A stretch of 64,000 nucleotides of DNA from JBEKEX01 sp050013615 (GCA_050013615.1 JBEKEX010000001.1:62001-126000), one strand, 5' to 3'. Shown: positions 42,062 through 50,883, counted from the stretch's first letter. Program-made: numbers and translations. The notes: generated from the sequence alone by a model not told the origin.

Positions 42062-43654
42062 TTAACCTGGCTGTGAACTGTAATATTTTTTCCAGGTCTG
42101 TTGATACGAAGCTTCTTCTTTATCCCAGCGGGCATCGTCCCAACCCATTTCAGGCTGCACGATGGAGCGGATGCGGGGCATCAGTGCCTGGGCGCCGTTG
42201 GGCAGCAGCATGCCCATACGCACGCGACGCAGCAACAGATCGCTCAAATGTTGGACGCCCTCATCACGTGCCGCCCAGCGCAGTTCTGCCCACACGTTGG
42301 ATAGGGGTTCGATACACTGCATGTCACCGGCTTGCGCTGCGGCCAGCAGATCGGCGGTTTCATTGCCATGCCGGCCGTAAAGGTAATTGAGTGAGGCGAT
42401 CTTGATCTCGTTCGGGCGGGCAGCCGTTTCCGGCAGGCGGTTGAAGAGACGTTTTTTGGGCAGCGGCCCTTGTCCCAACTGCGCCAGGGCGGTTTCCACT
42501 GCCTGGCGTGACATGAGGCGGAAGGTGGTGTATTTGCCGCCGGTGATGGTGATGAGGCCGTTCTCCTGGTAGAGGGCATGGGCCCGCGAGACCTTGGAAG
42601 GCGCGTCGCCTTCCGCAGCCTGGATTGTCGGTCGCAGCCCGGCGAAACTGGAGACGATATCTGTTTGCTTCAAATCGAGCAGCGGGAACAGGAAATTGGC
42701 GGCTTCGAGCAGGTAATCGATCTCGGCTTGTGTAGCGAACGGTTCGCTATATTCGTGTTCCCATTCCGCCGGGTGATCCAGGTCGGTGGTGCCGACCATG
42801 GTGGTGCCTTCCCAGGGAAGGACGAACAAGGCGCGCCGGTCGCGAGGATGAAAAAGCGTCACCGCCTGCGGCGTCGGGAAGCGCTCGCAACTGAAGATGA
42901 TATGGCTGCCGCGCAGCTTGCGGATGTGCCCCGGTGCGCCAAGTTGGGCGCGCAGCTCATCCGACCAGGGGCCGGCCGCGTTGATGACCACCCTGGCATT
43001 AACTTCGACGGTTTTGCCATCCGGGACAACAACGTCGCGCAACGCTACGCCGCATACCTGGCCATCCTGTGTGCGCAGCAATTGCTCGGCGCGCGCATAA
43101 TTGAGCGCAGTGCCGCCGGCCTGCACGGCCTCGCGCAGCACCCTGATCACCAGACGGGCATCATCCATGGCGGCGTCGTAATATTCATAGCCGCCCATCA
43201 ACCCATCGCGACGCAGGCCGGGGGAATCTTCGAGCAATTGCTCGATGTTGCGCCTGTGATGCTGCCATTTGGGTGCCAACAGGTCGTAAAGGACGACGCC
43301 GATGCCGAACTCGCCCATGGGGATCTTGTAACTGGCATAATCGGGCAGCAGGAAACTGAGCGGCGTGACCAGGTGGGGCGCTTCGTGTAGCAGCCATTCG
43401 CGCTCGCGCACCGATTCCTGGGTTACTTGATACTGTCTATTCCTCAAATAACGGAAGCCGCCATGCACCATCTTGCTGGAACGGCTGGATGTTCCGGAAG
43501 CGAAGTCGTTGGCTTCCACCAGCAGCGTTTTCAGTCCGGCGTTCACTGCCTGACGCAGCACACCCGCGCCGGTGATGCCCCCGCCCACGACGATCACGTC
43601 CCACGCTTGGTCAAGGTTGTTCCAAATCTCTTCGCGCCATCCTTTTTGCCACAT
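42062..43654 (-). CDS. glpD: Glycerol-3-phosphate dehydrogenase/oxidase (GlpD type)
   Basis: This 530-residue flavoprotein has the FAD dinucleotide fold DVIVVGGGITGAGVLRQAVNAG near the N-terminus. The GlpD block FASGTSSRSSKMVHGGFRYLRN follows, then the substrate domain (TMVGTTDLDHPAEWEHE) and the DAO_C domain (YLYGRHGNETADLL; WAELRWAARDEGVQHLSDLLLRRVRMG). It oxidises glycerol-3-phosphate to dihydroxyacetone phosphate and passes electrons to quinone. AAGGAG fixes the start. Its place between a FadR-like regulator and an alkyl-DHAP-synthase-like gene suggests that its product DHAP, or a derivative of it, is used by the next enzyme. Confidence 0.93.
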   Translation of the reverse strand: MWQKGWREEIWNNLDQAWDVIVVGGGITGAGVLRQAVNAGLKTLLVEANDFASGTSSRSSKMVHGGFRYLRNRQYQVTQESVREREWLLHEAPHLVTPLSFLLPDYASYKIPMGEFGIGVVLYDLLAPKWQHHRRNIEQLLEDSPGLRRDGLMGGYEYYDAAMDDARLVIRVLREAVQAGGTALNYARAEQLLRTQDGQVCGVALRDVVVPDGKTVEVNARVVINAAGPWSDELRAQLGAPGHIRKLRGSHIIFSCERFPTPQAVTLFHPRDRRALFVLPWEGTTMVGTTDLDHPAEWEHEYSEPFATQAEIDYLLEAANFLFPLLDLKQTDIVSSFAGLRPTIQAAEGDAPSKVSRAHALYQENGLITITGGKYTTFRLMSRQAVETALAQLGQGPLPKKRLFNRLPETAARPNEIKIASLNYLYGRHGNETADLLAAAQAGDMQCIEPLSNVWAELRWAARDEGVQHLSDLLLRRVRMGMLLPNGAQALMPRIRSIVQPEMGWDDARWDKEEASYQQTWKKYYSSQPG

Positions 43655-43736
43655 GATTGCTCCTTGGTCAGTCTATGATGAGTCGATCCAAATGAACGAA
43701 ACCTGCCGGGACGTCCGGAAGGAAAAATGCTTTGTG

Positions 43737-44435
43737 TCAATGGCTTGAAGCTGCGATATTTTCCCAAATTTTCAAGCTGTCGGCCATCACCTGCTCAGCC
43801 AGCCTGGCCGCGCCCTCGACATCGTGCTGCTGGAAGCATTGCTGCAAGTCGTGGTAGAAGCGACGCGAGGACTGGCGCCCTTCCAGGTGGGCAAAGTAAA
43901 TACGTCCTGTCACTGTATACAAGTTTTGAAAGCCATTCCAAATCAGGGTGAAAACAGGATTGCCGGAAGCGATGGTCAGAGTGCGATGAAGCTGCATGTC
44001 GAAATCGCAATAGGCTTCGGGAGTTTCCGGCAGGGCAGCATAGGTATCCAACAGTGCCAATACCTGCTGCGGGTTGTGCTCCGCCGCCAGGCGGGTGTAA
44101 GCTGGCGCCATCAGGATGCGCACATAGAGCAGGTTGGGGATAAAATCGGCCGGCAGTTTTTCCCGATGTTGGGCAATCGCTGCCAGCACGGCCAGGTTGC
44201 CTTCTTGTAGATAATTGCGGACGCGGGTGGGCTTGCCCTGGCGGATCTCCAGCCAGCCATCGCGCGCCAGGCGCTGCAAAGCCTCGCGTAGCGTGGGGCG
44301 GGTGACGCCGAGCTGCACGGCCAGCTCGCGTTCGGCGGGCAGGTTGGAATCGGCCGGGAAGGTGCCATCGAGGATGGCGACGATCAGGCGTTCTTCGGTC
44401 AATTCAGCAGGCTTGAGGGGAGGGGTCCAATTCAT
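43737..44435 (-). CDS. FadR-like GntR-family regulator
   Basis: The protein has 232 residues. The GntR winged helix is LIVAILDGTFPADSNLPAERELAVQLGVTRPTLREALQRLARDGWLEIRQGKPTRV. The C-terminal domain resembles the acyl-CoA-binding domain of enterobacterial FadR, not the common FCD type: compare ASGNPVFTLIWNGFQNLYTVTGRIYF and the following RFYHDL. That is recall-based and needs alignment. If true, it would sense long-chain acyl-CoA. A FadR-type operator lies about 55 bases before its start. It is the first gene of the glpD-oxidase-kinase operon and probably controls it. Confidence 0.88.
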   Translation of the reverse strand: MNWTPPLKPAELTEERLIVAILDGTFPADSNLPAERELAVQLGVTRPTLREALQRLARDGWLEIRQGKPTRVRNYLQEGNLAVLAAIAQHREKLPADFIPNLLYVRILMAPAYTRLAAEHNPQQVLALLDTYAALPETPEAYCDFDMQLHRTLTIASGNPVFTLIWNGFQNLYTVTGRIYFAHLEGRQSSRRFYHDLQQCFQQHDVEGAARLAEQVMADSLKIWENIAASSH

Positions 44436-44487
44436 AGGATTTCACACTTGGTATGTTCGAATACTAGAGTATCTAATTGATTGGTAA

Positions 44488-44502
44488 GAGGTCTGACCAG
44501 TT
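44488..44502 (-). promoter_or_regulatory. Candidate FadR-type operator
   Basis: GAGGTCTGACCAGTT contains the symmetric GGTC-T-GACC core; FadR of enterobacteria recognises TGGTCnGACCA-like sites. A further TTGGT half-site is at 44481. Distance and position before the regulator's own gene fit autoregulation. Confidence 0.6.
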
Positions 44503-44589
44503 AATAGTATAGCGAATTTTGGAGAAAATTCAAGTGGGGAAATTCAGTAATAAAAGAAAAAATTCTGGAGTTTTTGTGCAATCAGTTCA

Positions 44590-45003
44590 TTATTTCACGG
44601 AATTTGCCTGAATCGCTTGAACTTCTTCTGCTTGACACTGCTCGCAGATTCCAAACAGGATCAAGTGGTTGGTCTGGATGAGGAACTTGTTCTTTTGTTG
44701 AATGGTATCAAAGAAATCTTTGACCTCTTCATGACCGATGGTGATCACGCGCCCGCACTTCTGACACACCAGGTGGTGGTGCATGCCGTCGGTCAGGGAT
44801 TCGAAAACCTCCGAACCGGTGCCCATATCTGAGATGGAGATCTTTCCGGCGCTCGCTAGGCGCTCGAGCGAGCGGTACACCGTCGAGGCATTGACCGCGG
44901 GCAGCTGGCTGCGAATGTGTTCGTATACCTCATGGGAGGTAAGGTGGGCGTGCTCTTTGCCGAGCGTTTCCAGGATGACCAGATCGACTGAAGAAGTTCG
45001 CAT
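44590..45003 (-). CDS. Fur-family metal-dependent repressor
   Basis: This 137-residue protein has a winged helix (SHEVYEHIRSQLPAVNASTVYRSLERLASAGKISI), the Fur metal segment HHHLVCQKCGRVITI, and a second Cys pair in GICEQCQ. The two CxxC pairs form the structural zinc site. The histidine stretch DGMHHHL and later residues would hold the regulatory metal. The neighbour gene set is a cobalt/nickel ECF importer, so nickel, cobalt or zinc sensing is more likely than iron. The start has GGAG eight bases upstream; an earlier ATG lies inside the promoter. A palindrome sits in the shared promoter region. Confidence 0.92.
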   Translation of the reverse strand: MRTSSVDLVILETLGKEHAHLTSHEVYEHIRSQLPAVNASTVYRSLERLASAGKISISDMGTGSEVFESLTDGMHHHLVCQKCGRVITIGHEEVKDFFDTIQQKNKFLIQTNHLILFGICEQCQAEEVQAIQANSVK

Positions 45004-45027
45004 ACTATTTGCTCCATGGACCCAAAA

Positions 45028-45071
45028 ATCATAATGCAAAACTTTGCAGTTGCTAATGATTGAATTATAAT
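45028..45071. promoter_or_regulatory. Overlapping divergent promoters of the Fur-like gene and cbiM with palindromic operator
   Basis: Plus strand: TTTGCA (45043), 17 bp, TATAAT (45066), for cbiM. Minus strand: TTAGCA (45056-45051), 17 bp, TATGAT (45033-45028), for the Fur-like gene. The symmetric TGCAAA-AC-TTTGCA (45035-45048) covers the plus -35 box and lies in the minus spacer, so one bound dimer could repress both genes. Confidence 0.7.
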
Positions 45072-45110
45072 GCGAGCATCGCTGTTAATCCATTCTGACC
45101 AGGAGACCCC

Positions 45111-46238
45111 ATGTTCCTTAAACGGGTTACCACCAAGCTCCCTCGCAGTTTCATCTTATATTATGCCATGATTGCTTTCTGGCTGGGCGCTACCGCCATG
45201 CACATTCCCGATGGCTATTTGAGCCCGGCCACATCGGTCGTCATGTTTCTCATTGTCCTGCCGTTCTGGGTGGCGGGCGTCCGAAGCTTGCGCCGGAAGA
45301 TGAACGCCAAGAACGTCCCATTGATCGCGCTTCTGGCCGCCTTCTCCTTTGTGATCATGATGTTCAACGTGCCGATCCCTGGAGGCACGACGGCCCACGC
45401 CGTGGGTGGTGCGCTGATCGCCATCATCCTGGGGCCTGAGATCGCCACCATCACCGTATCGATTGCTTTGCTGATCCAAGCCTTGTTCTTCGGGGATGGC
45501 GGCATCCTGGTCTATGGTGCCAACTGTTTCAATATGGCAGTGGTGCTGCCGTATGTCAGCTATGCCATCTATCAGGCCGTCCGGGCGAAAACAGATGTTG
45601 TCTCGAAACGGACAGTCGTTGGTGCGGCAGTGGGGGGCTGGGCCGGGCTGACCGTGGCCTCCTTTTTCGCCGGGTTCGAATTTGGCATTCAACCCATGCT
45701 GTTCCACGCCGCGGATGGCACGCCCTTGTATGCACCTTATCCCTTGTCGGTCTCAATACCGGCCATGGTCATCCCGCATGCACTGATCGCTTCGATGGCC
45801 GAAGCCTTGATTACCGCCCTTGTGGTGGTTTATTTGCAGCGCGCCAACCGGCCCGCGCTCGAGATGCCGAAGCAGGAACAATTCTCGCCCGAGGCGAGCG
45901 GTTTTGCCACGTGGCGGGCGCTGTGGGTGGGGTTGGCGGTTTTGGTCGTGGCCACGCCCATCGGTCTGCTGGCTCCCGGCACGGCCTGGAGCGAATGGGG
46001 AACAGATGAGTTGGCCGGCTTGGGATTGTCCTTTATCCCGCGTGGGATGGCCGGGCTCTCCAGGCTGTGGAGTGCGCCGATGCCCGATTATGACCTGCCA
46101 GCCCTCGGCAATGCGAACCTTGGCTATATCCTTTCCGCTATGGTGGGCATCATTGTCATTGCTGTGGTGGCCTGGTTGTTCACCTTCCTGGTGACCAGCG
46201 GCAAGAAGTCCACCCCGGAGGCCACACAGAAGCCGTGA
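45111..46238 (+). CDS. cbiM: Cobalt/nickel ECF transporter substrate-binding subunit CbiM/NikM with PDGLE domain
   Basis: The precursor has 375 residues. Residues 1-29 look like a signal peptide (FILYYAMIAFWLGATA) with an ATA cleavage site directly before MHIPDGYLSP. Cleavage there would expose the Met-His that binds the metal through the free amine, as in CbiM/NikM. Seven membrane segments follow, with VPIPGGTTAHAVGGALIAI and the FGDGGILVYGANCFNMA motif. After about residue 265 comes a PDGLE domain (CbiN/NikN-like) with its own membrane segments. A separate N-component gene is therefore not needed. The frame overlaps cbiQ by four bases. Expression is likely controlled by the divergent Fur-like repressor. 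Confidence 0.93.
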   Translation: MFLKRVTTKLPRSFILYYAMIAFWLGATAMHIPDGYLSPATSVVMFLIVLPFWVAGVRSLRRKMNAKNVPLIALLAAFSFVIMMFNVPIPGGTTAHAVGGALIAIILGPEIATITVSIALLIQALFFGDGGILVYGANCFNMAVVLPYVSYAIYQAVRAKTDVVSKRTVVGAAVGGWAGLTVASFFAGFEFGIQPMLFHAADGTPLYAPYPLSVSIPAMVIPHALIASMAEALITALVVVYLQRANRPALEMPKQEQFSPEASGFATWRALWVGLAVLVVATPIGLLAPGTAWSEWGTDELAGLGLSFIPRGMAGLSRLWSAPMPDYDLPALGNANLGYILSAMVGIIVIAVVAWLFTFLVTSGKKSTPEATQKP

Positions 46239-47086
46239 GCTTATCCACTGCCACGCAACACCTCAGACGACATGCTCGCAGCGGGTTTATCGAGCGCACG
46301 CTGGTCGATATCAATAACGCCTTGGAACAGTCTGTCTTCGCCGAGAAACTGGCACGGCGGAAGGGATTGCTCCAGGGCATCGACGCGCGGGTGAAAGTGA
46401 TCGCCCTGATCTTGTTCCTCCTGGCCGTCAATCTATCGCACAGTTTATTGGTGATCGCCGGGCTGTATTTTGGGGCGCTCATCCTTGCCGTTTTGTCCCG
46501 CGTGCCGTTTTGGGCATATCTTAAACGGACTTGGGCATTCACCCTGATCTTCACCGGCATCATTGCCCTGCCGGCGCTTCTGATTACACCAGGGCCAGCC
46601 TGGGTGCATCTGCCGTTGGGAGTGATCATCACCCAAACCGGGGCCAGGACGGCACTCTTTTTGCTGTTCCGGGCCGGGGCTTCGGTTGCGATGACGGTTT
46701 TATTGGTCCTGACCACTCCCTGGAACGGCCTTCTCAAGGCTTTGGGCGTGCTGCATATCCCCGATGTGGTCGTTTTGGTGCTGGGGATGACGTATCGTTA
46801 TATCCACTTGCTGCTGCACACCGCCAATGACATGTTCCTGTCACGGCAGAGCCGCATCCTCAAGCGGATGACGGGTGCGGAAGAGCGCCACCTGGCGGCT
46901 GCCACCGCGGGCACTTTGTTGGAAAAATCCTTGCAGATCAGCAGCGAGGTTTATCTGGCTATGGAATCGCAAGGCTTTCGCGGCTATCCCCGCACCTTGG
47001 ATACGTTTCACATGCGCTGGCGGGACTGGTACTTCGGGTTGACGGTCGTTTTCGCCACCGCGGCAGCTGTCTGGCTGGGTCGTTAA
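46235..47086 (+). CDS. cbiQ: ECF transporter transmembrane subunit CbiQ (T component)
   Basis: This 283-residue membrane protein has five to six membrane segments (about residues 48-140 and 225-280). The long cytosolic helices carry the coupling motifs SRQSRILKRM and LAMESQGFRGYPR, the places where EcfT proteins have their Ala-Arg-Gly-type motifs. The start is GTG, overlapping the cbiM stop codon as GTGA. It links the ATPases to the CbiM/N substrate-binding part. A cbiO gene follows after about 20 bases. Confidence 0.9.
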   Translation: MSLSTATQHLRRHARSGFIERTLVDINNALEQSVFAEKLARRKGLLQGIDARVKVIALILFLLAVNLSHSLLVIAGLYFGALILAVLSRVPFWAYLKRTWAFTLIFTGIIALPALLITPGPAWVHLPLGVIITQTGARTALFLLFRAGASVAMTVLLVLTTPWNGLLKALGVLHIPDVVVLVLGMTYRYIHLLLHTANDMFLSRQSRILKRMTGAEERHLAAATAGTLLEKSLQISSEVYLAMESQGFRGYPRTLDTFHMRWRDWYFGLTVVFATAAAVWLGR

Positions 47087-47108
47087 GCCTTGCCTATTGA
47101 AAAGGAAA

Positions 47109-47873
47109 ATGATGGAGTATTCCGATACTCAACATGAAGCAATTTTTGAGGTAGACGACGTTGGTTTTGCCTATGACGGCTTGATCGTTGCCCTGAAGCA
47201 TATCGACCTGACGGTGAAGCCGGGCGAAAGCCTGGCAATCCTGGGGTCGAACGGATCGGGTAAGAGCACCCTGTTGAAGCTCCTGGACGGGCTGTATTTT
47301 CCAACCAGTGGTTCCGTCTGTGCCTTTGGGCAGCCTTTGAGTGAAGAAGCTTTGTGCGACGACTCATACAATTTCGAGTTCCGCCGCAGGGTGGGATTTG
47401 TCTTTCAAGATAGCGAAGCGCAGCTCTTCATGCCCACGGTATGGGAAGAAGTGGCATTTGCCCCGCTCCAGCTTGGCGTGGGTCAGGATGAAGTCCAGCG
47501 CCGGGTGGACCAGGCTTTGCAATCGCTGCAGATCGAGAAACTAAGAGACAGGGCTCCCCATCAATTATCCGGGGGAGAGAAGAGACGGGTGGCCCTCGCA
47601 TCAGTCTTGAGCCTTTCGCCGGAGGTGTGGCTGCTGGATGAGCCCTCCGCGGGTCTGGACCCGCGCAGCGCCGTGTGGCTGGTGGAATTTATCAATGCCC
47701 AGCGACTGGCAGGGAAAACGGTCGTGGTGGCTACCCATGACTTGAGCCTGGTCAAGTTGACGTCGGATCGGGTTTATGTGTTGAGCGAAGAGCATCGTGT
47801 CATGGCAGAAGGCACGCCAAAGGAGATCCTGGCGGATCGCTCATTACTAGTCGAGTCCAACCTAACACGGTAG
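47109..47873 (+). CDS. cbiO: ECF transporter ATP-binding subunit CbiO
   Basis: This 254-residue protein has Walker A LGSNGSGKST (about residues 39-48), a Q-loop in VGFVFQDSEAQLFMPTVWEEVAF (the D-x-E-x-Q-L-F block is typical of CbiO/EcfA), signature LSGGEKRRVALA, Walker B VWLLDEPSAGLDP and H-loop VATHDLSL. It powers cobalt or nickel uptake with CbiM and CbiQ. Two adjacent ATG codons follow AAAGGA; the second may be the true start. An in-frame TTG further upstream is less likely. Only one ATPase gene is present, so a homodimer is expected. Confidence 0.94.
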   Translation: MMEYSDTQHEAIFEVDDVGFAYDGLIVALKHIDLTVKPGESLAILGSNGSGKSTLLKLLDGLYFPTSGSVCAFGQPLSEEALCDDSYNFEFRRRVGFVFQDSEAQLFMPTVWEEVAFAPLQLGVGQDEVQRRVDQALQSLQIEKLRDRAPHQLSGGEKRRVALASVLSLSPEVWLLDEPSAGLDPRSAVWLVEFINAQRLAGKTVVVATHDLSLVKLTSDRVYVLSEEHRVMAEGTPKEILADRSLLVESNLTR

Positions 47874-47939
47874 CAGTCCAGGCTTATTTCTCTTGGTACG
47901 AGCTATAATGAGGGGGACAGACATTATTGATATGATGTA

Positions 47940-49424
47940 GTGAAATCAATAAGACGGTTTGGAGTTTTTTGGGGCCAGGTCTGGAAGGCCCTGTTTAATA
48001 GTCATCCAGATCCTCGTTTTCGCTGGGTGAGCTGGACGACCATAGTAGTCCTTTACCTGGTGGGGATTGTGTTCTGGGGCTTTTTCCTGCAGTGGGGAAA
48101 TTTCTCGTATCAGTTCCAGGATTGGGCATTGGTGACGGCTCCCCGGATTGCCTTTGTCCGCGACGCTCTCCTAAAAGTCCAGCTTCCATTACATATGGTT
48201 GATAGCTCTGCCCTGCGGAATGCCACCGACCGTTACCTGGTGTTCCCGGATGCGTTCACTGCTCCCCAAATGATCCTGCTGCTCTTTTTGAAGATGGCTC
48301 CTTTCGTCTTGGTCAACCTGTGGATCATGTACACCATTGGGGTGGCGGGGCTGCTGCTCATCAAGCGCAAGTTTTCTCTTTCCCCTGTCAGTTTTGCTTT
48401 GTTGTTCCTATTCTTTAACTTCAACGGCCAGATCCAGGCGCATTTGAGTGTCGGGCATTACACCTGGTTGGGGTATTACCTGTTTCCTTTTCTTTTTATC
48501 CTCGCCATACGCCTGCTGGAGGCTCCCCAAGGCTGGCGGTGGGTGGCCCAGGTGGCTTTCCTGTTATTTTTCATGGAGTTGCAAGGGTCCTGCCACCAGT
48601 TCATCTGGAGCTTGATGTTCCTGGGATTGCTGGGCCTGGCAGCGTGGCGGCGCTTCTGGAGCGTGCTGAAGGCTCTGGTAGCTTCGGGGCTGTTGACCGC
48701 CGTGCGGCTGTTACCGCCGGTGCTGGGTTTGAGTGGGTTCGATACCCAGTTCTTGTCAGGATTTCCGCAGCTCTCCGATTTGGTGCATGCTTTCACCAAG
48801 CTGATCGACCCTGCAACGGCGTACGCCATGCATTATAGCTATCATTCGCTGAGTTGGTGGGAATTCGATCTCTACCTAGGGTTGGCTGGGACGCTCTTGT
48901 TCCTTGTCTTTGGCGGGGCGGCGTGGATTTACAACCAGTTCCATGGCCGACAATATCCCCAACTGTTTTTGCCGGTTCTGGTGATGACGGCCCTTTCCTT
49001 GGGGGCAGTTTACCAGCCGGTGATGAGCATTCCGTTTCCCTTATTACAGACCGAGCGGGTCAGCTCGAGGCTCATCATCCTGCCGTACTTGTTCGTGATG
49101 TTCATTGCGGCAATCAATTTGCAGCATTGGCTGGACCGTCTTTTGCGCCCCTTGGTATTGCGCATAGTCATTTTGCCGATATTGGCATTGCTTGCGTATG
49201 ACCTTTACCGTCATTTCCTGCTGTGGAACGTTGCGACCTCGTCGAAAGCTTTCCCGGTGACGCCGGTGAACTTGGCGATCAAAGTGGTGAATAATCACCC
49301 TGACCCCCTGTACCTGACCGTGCTGGCTATTGGTGCGGGCGTTTCGCTGGCGACCGGTGCTCTCCTGATCTACCTGGGGATGCGCGAGAAAAAGACAGGC
49401 CTTTCAAATAGCCCCATTTCTTAG
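47940..49424 (+). CDS. Polytopic membrane protein of unknown function
   Basis: The protein has 494 residues with about eleven membrane segments. The early extracytoplasmic loop (FSYQFQDWALVTAPRIAFVRDALLKVQLPLHMVD) and the segment FNGQIQAHLSVGHYTWLGYYLFPFLFIL recall GT-C/YfhO-type membrane proteins that act on lipid-linked sugars. No diagnostic motif is visible and I leave the function open. The start is a GTG, the first possible codon after an in-frame stop; there is no good Shine-Dalgarno. A TATAAT box at 47904-47909 lies about 30 bases upstream. It is not an obvious part of the cbi operon. Confidence 0.68.
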   Translation: MKSIRRFGVFWGQVWKALFNSHPDPRFRWVSWTTIVVLYLVGIVFWGFFLQWGNFSYQFQDWALVTAPRIAFVRDALLKVQLPLHMVDSSALRNATDRYLVFPDAFTAPQMILLLFLKMAPFVLVNLWIMYTIGVAGLLLIKRKFSLSPVSFALLFLFFNFNGQIQAHLSVGHYTWLGYYLFPFLFILAIRLLEAPQGWRWVAQVAFLLFFMELQGSCHQFIWSLMFLGLLGLAAWRRFWSVLKALVASGLLTAVRLLPPVLGLSGFDTQFLSGFPQLSDLVHAFTKLIDPATAYAMHYSYHSLSWWEFDLYLGLAGTLLFLVFGGAAWIYNQFHGRQYPQLFLPVLVMTALSLGAVYQPVMSIPFPLLQTERVSSRLIILPYLFVMFIAAINLQHWLDRLLRPLVLRIVILPILALLAYDLYRHFLLWNVATSSKAFPVTPVNLAIKVVNNHPDPLYLTVLAIGAGVSLATGALLIYLGMREKKTGLSNSPIS

Positions 49425-49489
49425 CGCAACTTTTTATCCGGCAAATCGTTATACTAAACAGCTTCAATTAATTTGTCCGGGTGAATCTC

Positions 49490-50803
49490 ATGGCAGAGTC
49501 TTTTGAACGTATTCCATTAGCTATACAAGTCGAGCAATTGACGCGCCAATTCGTCGATCTCTGGTGGCGTTGCGATTCATCTTTCCCTGGCTTTGCCCAA
49601 TCCTTTACAGCGGTTGACCACAAACGCAATGATGCGGCCCTGCAGGACTACGTGCGCCGTATGGAAGCTGAATTGAAGACCCCGCCGGTGACAGCCGAAG
49701 CGCGCGAAGATGCCCGCCAACACATCATAGCTTTTTCCACGGCGTTTGCCCATGACACATTGGGTTTCACAGAACGCCAGCTCGATATAATTCTCTCACA
49801 TGGTTTTCTGGAAACTTCGGCCCGGTTTGCCGAAGAGGCTCGCCGCTTCGATCCCGCAGTGTGCGAGGAAGATATCTACCAGGCCAGCCGCAACGTGATG
49901 ACCATGAACTTCATCCAATTCCTGCTGGGACAGCCGGTGATGCTTACACCGGCGATCTTCGCCTATTCCATGTTGTATCCCTATACTGATAATTACCTGG
50001 ATGACCCGGCTGTCTCAGCAGATGCCAAGCATGCCTTTATCGAACGTTTCCGTCGCCGATTGGGAGGCGAAGGAGTGTTCCCTGCCAACCAGCAAGAGCG
50101 GCTCATTTGGGAGCTGGTTTGGATGGTCGAGCAGCAGTACCCGCGGGCGCAGTATGGACGCGTGTACGACAGTCTGTATGCCATCCACGATGCCCAATGC
50201 CGCAGCCTGCAGTTATTGAGCCGTGAATCTTCACCTTATGAGGTGGATGTCCTTGGCTTGGTCTTCGAGAAGGGTGGTACCTCGGTGCTTGCCGATGGTT
50301 ACCTGGTGGCAGGCGACCTGACCGAAGACCAATCCCGCTTCATGTTTGCCTATGGTGCGTATACCCAATTGATGGATGATATGGAAGATATCCTCAGTGA
50401 CCGTGCCGCCGGGGTGCAGACGCTCTTCTCGCAAACAGCCGGGCGCTGGCCCCTGGACGAACTCACCAACCACACCTTTCACTTTGGCGCCCAGGTTTTT
50501 CGCACCTTGGATTGCTTCACCGGGGCGGAAGCCGAAGCCTTGAAAGAGCTTATCCGGAGCGCCATCGATCCCATGCTGATTGCCTCTGCCGGCACGTATC
50601 CCCAGTTCTATAGCCGGCCGTATCTCAAGCGGTTGGAAGAGCATTTGCCATTCAGTTTTAACGGCTTGAAGAAGTTGCGCGCCCGCCTGGAGCGGGAGAA
50701 GTTTTCCGTGGTGGGACTGGTGAAAACCTTTGCGCCGCCCGCAAAGACGATTGATGTCCGGCTTTCCGCCTTCAATTTACAAAGCCAGGCCATTTTGCCT
50801 TAA
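49490..50803 (+). CDS. Class I isoprenoid-synthase-fold protein (orphan terpene/prenyl enzyme)
   Basis: The protein has 437 residues, predicted all-helical, without signal or membrane segments. Two Asp-rich stretches occupy the places of the metal-binding motifs of class I isoprenoid synthases: TDNYLDDPAVSAD (about residues 167-179) and QLMDDMEDILSDRAAG (about 288-303). The second resembles the DDxxD helix of prenyl and squalene/phytoene synthases. The remainder does not match a family I know well. The ATG used here is three codons into a GTG-initiated frame. No other isoprenoid gene is adjacent. It could form or cyclise a terpenoid, or be a non-catalytic relative. Confidence 0.7.
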   Translation: MAESFERIPLAIQVEQLTRQFVDLWWRCDSSFPGFAQSFTAVDHKRNDAALQDYVRRMEAELKTPPVTAEAREDARQHIIAFSTAFAHDTLGFTERQLDIILSHGFLETSARFAEEARRFDPAVCEEDIYQASRNVMTMNFIQFLLGQPVMLTPAIFAYSMLYPYTDNYLDDPAVSADAKHAFIERFRRRLGGEGVFPANQQERLIWELVWMVEQQYPRAQYGRVYDSLYAIHDAQCRSLQLLSRESSPYEVDVLGLVFEKGGTSVLADGYLVAGDLTEDQSRFMFAYGAYTQLMDDMEDILSDRAAGVQTLFSQTAGRWPLDELTNHTFHFGAQVFRTLDCFTGAEAEALKELIRSAIDPMLIASAGTYPQFYSRPYLKRLEEHLPFSFNGLKKLRARLEREKFSVVGLVKTFAPPAKTIDVRLSAFNLQSQAILP

Positions 50804-50852
50804 AAAATAACCAGTAGTAGCTTATTCACCTACAAACATTAGTGCTCAGGTT

Positions 50853-50883
50853 ATTCGTGCCAGGAAATCTTCCTGGCACGAAT
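50853..50883 (+). terminator. Strong hairpin after the isoprenoid-synthase-like gene
   Basis: A perfect 13-bp stem (ATTCGTGCCAGGA / TCCTGGCACGAAT) with a five-base loop. Only a weak T run follows, so terminator function is likely but not certain. It ends about 50 bases before the next gene. Confidence 0.6.

Noticed and set aside
43655..43736. Second FadR operator before glpD (TTGGTCAG)
   Set aside because: Only a half-site without the symmetric arm.
45072..45110. Cobalamin or NiCo riboswitch in front of cbiM
   Set aside because: The leader between promoter and start is about 30 bases, far too short.
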